DNA of 64,000 nt from Andreprevotia sp. IGB-42 (GTDB taxonomy: Bacteria; Pseudomonadota; Gammaproteobacteria; Burkholderiales; Chitinibacteraceae). The stretch covers positions 124,001 through 188,000 of the forward strand of contig NZ_WXTX01000001.1 of assembly GCF_009848685.1 (NCBI RefSeq), written 5' to 3'. A program made the translations under genes and the position numbers. The number at the start of each line of letters is the position of its first letter. Position 1 is the stretch's first letter. Below, piece by piece: positions 59,409-64,000 of the stretch. The notes beneath the pieces are model-generated. The model did not search any database. It was not told where the DNA came from and saw only the letters and a program-made list of their open reading frames with translations.

Positions 59409-61451
59409 TTACTTGCCGCAGCTACCCAGCGCCAGCCAGGGTTGACCATCGCCAGTGCTCACTGCCGGCGCCTGGCCGCGCGTCCACCACTTGGCTTCGT
59501 AGTTGACGCCCTGATAGCTTACCCGGTTGCCCTGCACATAAATACTGCTGTCGCTCCATGCTGCGTTACAAGCGTTAGCCGGTACAGGGGTCGCGGTGGG
59601 GATGGATGTGGGCACCGCAGTCGGCGAGGACGTTGGTCGTGGCGTTACGGTGGGCTGCGGTGCTGCCGTCGGTACCGGGGTGGCAGGTGGCGTTGGCGTC
59701 GCGGGGTTGGGAGTAGCCGTGGGCGCAAAGGTCGGTGCAGTGGTCGGCAGCGCAGTCACGCTGCCGCATGCACCCAGGTCCTGCCATGGCTTGCCGTCGC
59801 CGCTGCTGGTCGATGGCGTGTTGGCCTGTGTCCACCACTTGGCCTGATAATTACGACCGTTGTAGGTCACCTTGTCACCGCCGGTATAAGCGGTGCTGGC
59901 ATTCCACACGGCATAGCAACTGGCTGGCGCGGTGGTGGGCACGGCAGTCGGAGCAATGGTCGGCTTTGGCGTGACCGTCGGTGTGGCTGTCGGTGCTGTG
60001 GTCGGTTTCACGGTGGGCGCCACGGTAGGCAGCGGGGTTGGCGTGACGGTCGGTTTGACCGTGGGCACGACGGTCGGCACTGCAGTAGGTGCCGGGGTCG
60101 GCGTAGTTAGCAGCAGTGCCCTGGCCTTGGCAACCGCAGCACGCGCATCCAGCAGGCCGGCACCGCAACCGGCCGGGCAACTGACTGCCTTGGCGGTACT
60201 GCGCAGGATATCGGTCACTTGCGCGGGCGTCAGGCCGGGGTTGGCGGATAACATCAGCGCTACCGCGCCAGCCACGTGCGGCGTGGCCATGCTGGTGCCG
60301 CTCTTGTTGCCGTAGCCATCGCCCACCGGCGTGGTGGTGCCGGTATCGATGGTGGAAAGGATGGACGAGCCCGGCGCCGCCAGCGTCACCAGCGCGCCGT
60401 AGTTGCTGAAGCTGGATCGCGCACCGCTGCTGGTGGTCGAGGCCACGGTAACCACGCCGCTGCAGTTGGCCGGGCGATGGTTGGCCGCATCTTCGTTATC
60501 GTTGCCTGCAGCCACGATCACGTTCACGCCGCGGCCCGTGGCGTAGTTGATGGCGTTCTGATAGGTGGTACCGCACGCGCCGGCGCCACCCAGGCTCATA
60601 TTGATCACCTGCACGGGGTTGGCATTGCGCGCCAGGTTGGGCACATCGCCGCCAGCCGCCCAGATGATGCCATCGGCAATATCCGAGGTATAACCGCCGC
60701 ATACGCCCAGCACACGCACCGGCACGATCCTGGCGTTGTAGGCGACGCCGGCCACGCCTTCGCTATTGTTGGCGACGGCGGCGATGGTGCCGGCAACGTG
60801 CGTGCCATGCCAGCCACTGTTGCCCACCACGCCATCGCAGGTACCGTAATCACCCGGGTCTTGCGCATCTGCATCGCGGCCATCGCCATCATTGGCCTTG
60901 CTGGTGGTGGCAATCATGTCCATGCCGGGCAGGATATTGGCCAGCAAATCACGGTGCGGGCGGTAGCCGGTATCGATTACCGCCACGCGCACGCCACTGC
61001 CGGTTGCCAGGTCCCAGGCCCCGAACACGTTGCTGCCTGCGCTGCTGTCCTTGAAGCCCCACAAGTCCGCAATGCGGCTGTCGTTGCTGGTGGCGGTCGG
61101 GAAGTTGAGCAGATCGGGCTCTGCGTATTCGACGTCCGGATCTTCCGCCATCAGCTCGCGCGACAGCTCGCGCAATTGCGCCACCGATGCCCGCTTGTTC
61201 AGCTTGAGCACGCGCGCGCCGCCATGCAGGTCTTTCAGCTTGCTGAACATCAAGCCATGCCGGCCGGCGGCAATGGCTTCGGTGCGGGCACTCAGCTCGC
61301 GCTGCACCAGCGCACGTGCGCTGGCCTGGCTGCGGTATTTGACGATAAGGCGATCGGTGGAATCGGCTGCTGCGGGATCGGCGGCGTGCGCGGAAAGCGC
61401 GCAACCGGCCGCCAGCGCCAGCAGCATGTGCTTGAGCGAGGGGGAATGCAT
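59409..61451 (-). CDS. Secreted subtilisin-like serine protease with two chitin-binding modules
   Basis: 680 residues. Signal peptide about 1-23 (LALAAGCALSAHA). Propeptide about 33-118 (DRLIVKYRSQ to DPDVEYAEPD). S8 catalytic domain about 125-440 with Asp160 (VIDTGYRPH), His215 (WHGTHVAGT), oxyanion Asn in AAGNDNE, and Ser387 (GTSMATPHVAGA). A Pro/Thr/Val linker then leads to a Cys-bracketed CBM5/12-like module (about 513-562, YQAKWWTQ), a second linker, and a second module (about 630-679, YEAKWWTRG). Ribosome site GGAG before ATG 61451. It may digest protein in chitin-protein composites or process co-secreted enzymes. Confidence 0.94.
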   Translation of the reverse strand: MHSPSLKHMLLALAAGCALSAHAADPAAADSTDRLIVKYRSQASARALVQRELSARTEAIAAGRHGLMFSKLKDLHGGARVLKLNKRASVAQLRELSRELMAEDPDVEYAEPDLLNFPTATSNDSRIADLWGFKDSSAGSNVFGAWDLATGSGVRVAVIDTGYRPHRDLLANILPGMDMIATTSKANDGDGRDADAQDPGDYGTCDGVVGNSGWHGTHVAGTIAAVANNSEGVAGVAYNARIVPVRVLGVCGGYTSDIADGIIWAAGGDVPNLARNANPVQVINMSLGGAGACGTTYQNAINYATGRGVNVIVAAGNDNEDAANHRPANCSGVVTVASTTSSGARSSFSNYGALVTLAAPGSSILSTIDTGTTTPVGDGYGNKSGTSMATPHVAGAVALMLSANPGLTPAQVTDILRSTAKAVSCPAGCGAGLLDARAAVAKARALLLTTPTPAPTAVPTVVPTVKPTVTPTPLPTVAPTVKPTTAPTATPTVTPKPTIAPTAVPTTAPASCYAVWNASTAYTGGDKVTYNGRNYQAKWWTQANTPSTSSGDGKPWQDLGACGSVTALPTTAPTFAPTATPNPATPTPPATPVPTAAPQPTVTPRPTSSPTAVPTSIPTATPVPANACNAAWSDSSIYVQGNRVSYQGVNYEAKWWTRGQAPAVSTGDGQPWLALGSCGK

Positions 61452-61616
61452 TTGACTATCTCCGTCCAGATTTATATGGGCTGATTCAGGTCAGCCTTTT
61501 TTATGCCGGATGGATCATAACATCATGATTTTCTGTTCTGCTGCAAAACCGGTGGATGGCAGACATAGCTGTACGTGATTGCAACACCGCGCGGTACCGC
61601 ATACCGGACACCCATG

Positions 61617-61645
61617 AAAAAACCGCCTTGGCAGGCGGTTTTTTC
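61617..61645. terminator. Bidirectional terminator after DUF934 gene
   Basis: Stem AACCGCC/GGCGGTT around six bases, with A-run left and T-run right, 20 bases past the DUF934 stop on the minus strand. Confidence 0.85.
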
Positions 61646-61664
61646 CAGTCGCTACAGCAACAGA

Positions 61665-62165
61665 TCAGGCGCGGCGGCGGAACAATGGTTGCGGTTGCTG
61701 CACGCTGGATTGGTAGAACTCGGGGAAATCATCCAGGCCCTTGGCGGCTTCGACGATGTCCTTGTCCTCGCGCACGGCAAACGCATTGAAGCCACAGCGA
61801 TACAGGTAATTGATGGTGTCCTTGAACACATCGCCGAATGCGCGCAGCTCGCCGGTATAGCCATAGCGCTCGCGCAGCAGGCGGCCGATGGAAAAACCGC
61901 GGCCATCGGTAAATGCCGGGAATTCCACACCGATCACCGCCAGTGCCTGCGCATCCGCACCGAGGTCTTCCGGCTCGTCATCCGGCGCGAACCACACGCC
62001 AACGTTGCCGCGCACCTGCAGCGCGCCCTTCTGCGCCACGAACTGCTTGAGCGGCACCAGCACCGCGCCTTCTGCCGGCACGTCTGCAAAGCTGCCATCT
62101 TCGTTCAGGCGCAGCGTGAGGGTATTGTCGTCGACAATCTGGCGGTCACGAATGATCCGGGCCAT
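61665..62165 (-). CDS. DUF934 protein, sulfite reductase partner
   Basis: 166 residues. ALAVIGVEFPAFTDGRGFSIGRLLRERYGYTGELRAFGDVF is the DUF934 signature. Members are always next to a sulfite reductase hemoprotein in many proteobacteria and are thought to help electron delivery or cofactor use; the exact task is not established. ATG overlaps the cysI stop by one base (TAATG), so the two proteins are made together. Confidence 0.92.
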   Translation of the reverse strand: MARIIRDRQIVDDNTLTLRLNEDGSFADVPAEGAVLVPLKQFVAQKGALQVRGNVGVWFAPDDEPEDLGADAQALAVIGVEFPAFTDGRGFSIGRLLRERYGYTGELRAFGDVFKDTINYLYRCGFNAFAVREDKDIVEAAKGLDDFPEFYQSSVQQPQPLFRRRA

Positions 62166-63841
62166 TACACGGCCTCCTTCGCAACGGCCTTGCCCGGGTA
62201 AACCTTCGCCTTGAACGGGTCCATGCCGATGCGGTCGAACACCTCGATGAAGCGTTCGTCATCGTGACGGTTTTCCACGAATACGCCAATGATTTTCTCG
62301 ATCACGTCCGGCATGTCGTCCTGCGCGAACGAAGGGCCCACCACCTTGCCGATGCTGGCGCTCTCGCCCTGGCGGCCACCCAGCGATACCTGGTACCACT
62401 CGGAGCCATTCTTGTCGACGCCCAGGATGCCGATATTGCCGATGTGGTGATGACCACAGGCGTTCATGCAACCCGACATATTGAGCTCGATCTCGCCCAG
62501 ATCATGCAGGTAATCGAGATTGTCAAAACGCTCTTCGATCGCCAGCGCGATCGGAATCGACTTGGCGTTGGCCAGCGAGCAGAAATCGCCACCCGGGCAG
62601 CAGATCACGTCGGTCAGCAGGCCCACGTTCGGCGTGGCAAAGCCGATGCGCTTGGCTTCTTCCCATACCGCGAACAGCTCGGACTGCTTCACGTACGGCA
62701 GGATCAGGTTCTGATCATGCGATACGCGCACTTCGCTGAAGCTGAATTTGTCGGCCAGATCAGCCACGTCATCCAGCTGTTTGTCGCTGGCATCACCCGG
62801 CGCAATGCCGCGTGCCTTCAGCGACAAGGTCACACAGGCGTAACCCGCTTTCTTGTGCCCGAACACATTGCGCTCCACCCAGCGTGCAAACGCCGGGTTG
62901 CTGGCCTTGGCAGCCAGGAACGATGCATCGTCACCCGTCAATGTTTCGTAGGCAGGGTCGACGAAGAACGCGGCCACGCGGTCGATTTCCGCCTGCGTGA
63001 GCGTTTGCGGGCCATCCTTCAGGAATGCCCACTCTTCTTCCACCTTGGCGGCAAACGCCTCGGGCGTCATCGCCTTGACGAGGATCTTGATACGCGCCTT
63101 GTACTTGTTGTCGCGGCGGCCGTAGCGGTTGTACACACGCAACACGGCATCGAAATACGACAGCAGGTGCTCCTTGGGCAGGAAAGGCTTGATCAGTGCG
63201 CCGATGATGGGGGTACGGCCAAGACCACCACCCACATAGACTTCGAAGCCCACTTCCCCAGCGGCATTGCGCACCACGTTCACGCCGATATCGTGCACCA
63301 GAATGGCGGAACGGTCTTCCTTCGCGCCGTTGACGGCGATCTTGAACTTGCGCGGCAGGTGGGCGAATTCCGGGTGGAAGGTGCTCCACTGGCGGATGAT
63401 TTCGCACCACGGGCGCGGATCGAGGATTTCATCGTGCGCCACACCGGCAAACTGGTCGCTGGTGGTGTTGCGGATGCAGTTGCCGGACGTCTGCACTGCA
63501 TGCATCTGCACGGTGGCAAGGTCGGCCAGGATTTGCGGCACGTTTTCCAGCGCCGGCCAGTTGTACTGGATGTTCTGGCGCGTGGTGAAATGCGCGTAAT
63601 CGCGGTCGTACTTGCGGGCAATCTCGGCCAGTACGCGGATCTGCCGGCTGTGCAGCTCGCCGTAGGGAATGGCCACGCGCAGCATGGGCGCATGGCGCTG
63701 GATATACAGGCCATTCTGCAGCCGCAGCGGACGGAACTCTTCGTCGGTGAGTTCGCCAGCCAGGTAGCGGCGGGTCTGGTCGCGGAACTGCGCAACGCGC
63801 GCGTCCACGATCTGCTGGTCGTAATCGTCGTAAATGTACAT
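62165..63841 (-). CDS. cysI: Assimilatory sulfite reductase hemoprotein (nitrite/sulfite reductase family)
   Basis: Reduces sulfite to sulfide with siroheme and a 4Fe-4S cluster. 558 residues. Two ferredoxin-like half-domains (LQNGLYIQRHAPMLRVAIPYG) and siroheme-binding loops (HFTTRQNIQYNW, TSGNCIRNTTSD) are present. The cluster/siroheme Cys sites are CCPGGDFC and GCMNACGHHH. Nitrite reductase of the same superfamily cannot be fully ruled out, but the DUF934 partner favours sulfite. The promoter should lie in 63842-64000; AT-rich CTTATCTATAAAAC occurs there. Confidence 0.93.
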   Translation of the reverse strand: MYIYDDYDQQIVDARVAQFRDQTRRYLAGELTDEEFRPLRLQNGLYIQRHAPMLRVAIPYGELHSRQIRVLAEIARKYDRDYAHFTTRQNIQYNWPALENVPQILADLATVQMHAVQTSGNCIRNTTSDQFAGVAHDEILDPRPWCEIIRQWSTFHPEFAHLPRKFKIAVNGAKEDRSAILVHDIGVNVVRNAAGEVGFEVYVGGGLGRTPIIGALIKPFLPKEHLLSYFDAVLRVYNRYGRRDNKYKARIKILVKAMTPEAFAAKVEEEWAFLKDGPQTLTQAEIDRVAAFFVDPAYETLTGDDASFLAAKASNPAFARWVERNVFGHKKAGYACVTLSLKARGIAPGDASDKQLDDVADLADKFSFSEVRVSHDQNLILPYVKQSELFAVWEEAKRIGFATPNVGLLTDVICCPGGDFCSLANAKSIPIALAIEERFDNLDYLHDLGEIELNMSGCMNACGHHHIGNIGILGVDKNGSEWYQVSLGGRQGESASIGKVVGPSFAQDDMPDVIEKIIGVFVENRHDDERFIEVFDRIGMDPFKAKVYPGKAVAKEAV

Positions 63842-64000
63842 CGGCGGTACCGGGCAAGACTGGTCAACAATGACCGCAATAATACCAGCCGGCGCTTATC
63901 TATAAAACAAATCGTTTTTCATATTCATATCACCAGAACAGATGAGCGGCTGCGCACGACCTGGTGCGGCGCAAATAACAGCGCGCGGCTAATCCGCCTT

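Overview
The window reads as chromosomal DNA of a Gram-negative betaproteobacterium. GC content is high, genes are closely packed, and lipoprotein, signal-peptide and outer-membrane proteins are common. The linked smc-zipA-ligA order, an extended LigA, a type Vd patatin autotransporter, and secreted GH18 and GH19 chitinases plus a chitin-binding subtilase suggest Neisseriales, and within it a chitin degrader of the Chitinibacteraceae kind. That placement is inference from gene content; there is no rRNA here to confirm it.

Layout. 1-742: 5' part of a phosphoenolpyruvate mutase gene (phosphonate biosynthesis), cut by the window edge. 1.2-9.7 kb: smc, zipA, ligA and galU on the minus strand; galU is preceded, in frame and without a stop, by a Cro-like helix-turn-helix segment whose start abuts one of two matching palindromes. 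9.9-16.9 kb: cupin, glycosyltransferase, Kef-type antiporter without its RCK domain, ABM-family protein, apbC and a patatin/surface-antigen autotransporter. 17-28 kb: glycerophosphodiesterase, L,D-transpeptidase fused to a GNAT-like domain, GH18 chitinase, tadA-recN-nadK, hrcA, mltB, a periplasmic solute-binding protein, rlmB. 27.7-39.5 kb: MASE1-PAS-GGDEF protein, mfd, YecA-like SEC-C protein, then a patatin-dsbB-oxyR-rubredoxin reductase cluster, then guaB.

39.67-40.67 kb holds a type I-E-like CRISPR array of 17 repeats and 16 spacers, with no cas gene in the window. Its AT-rich leader lies on the right, so transcription should run leftwards. 41-43 kb has three small accessory genes (GNAT, four-helix membrane protein, VOC). 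42.7-51.3 kb is a complete potassium-uptake locus on the minus strand: a 30-residue membrane protein, kdpF, kdpA, kdpB, kdpC, a 388-base gap, kdpD, kdpE. leuA diverges from it across a region with two perfect palindromes.

53.4-61.5 kb is a secretion-oriented region: a secreted ParB-like protein, a class I glutamine amidotransferase, a GH19 chitinase with two chitin-binding modules, a solute-binding protein, a lipoprotein resembling a free-standing subtilase propeptide, and a subtilase with two chitin-binding modules. The GH19 chitinase and the subtilase share Pro/Thr linkers and Cys-bracketed CBM5/12-like modules, so they probably act together outside the cell on chitin-containing material. 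The window ends with sulfite reductase hemoprotein and its DUF934 partner (assimilatory sulfate reduction).

The best candidates for something unusual are the HTH-GalU reading frame with its paired operators, the propeptide-like lipoprotein next to the chitin-binding subtilase, the L,D-transpeptidase-GNAT fusion, the cas-less CRISPR array, and the small gene that opens the kdp operon.
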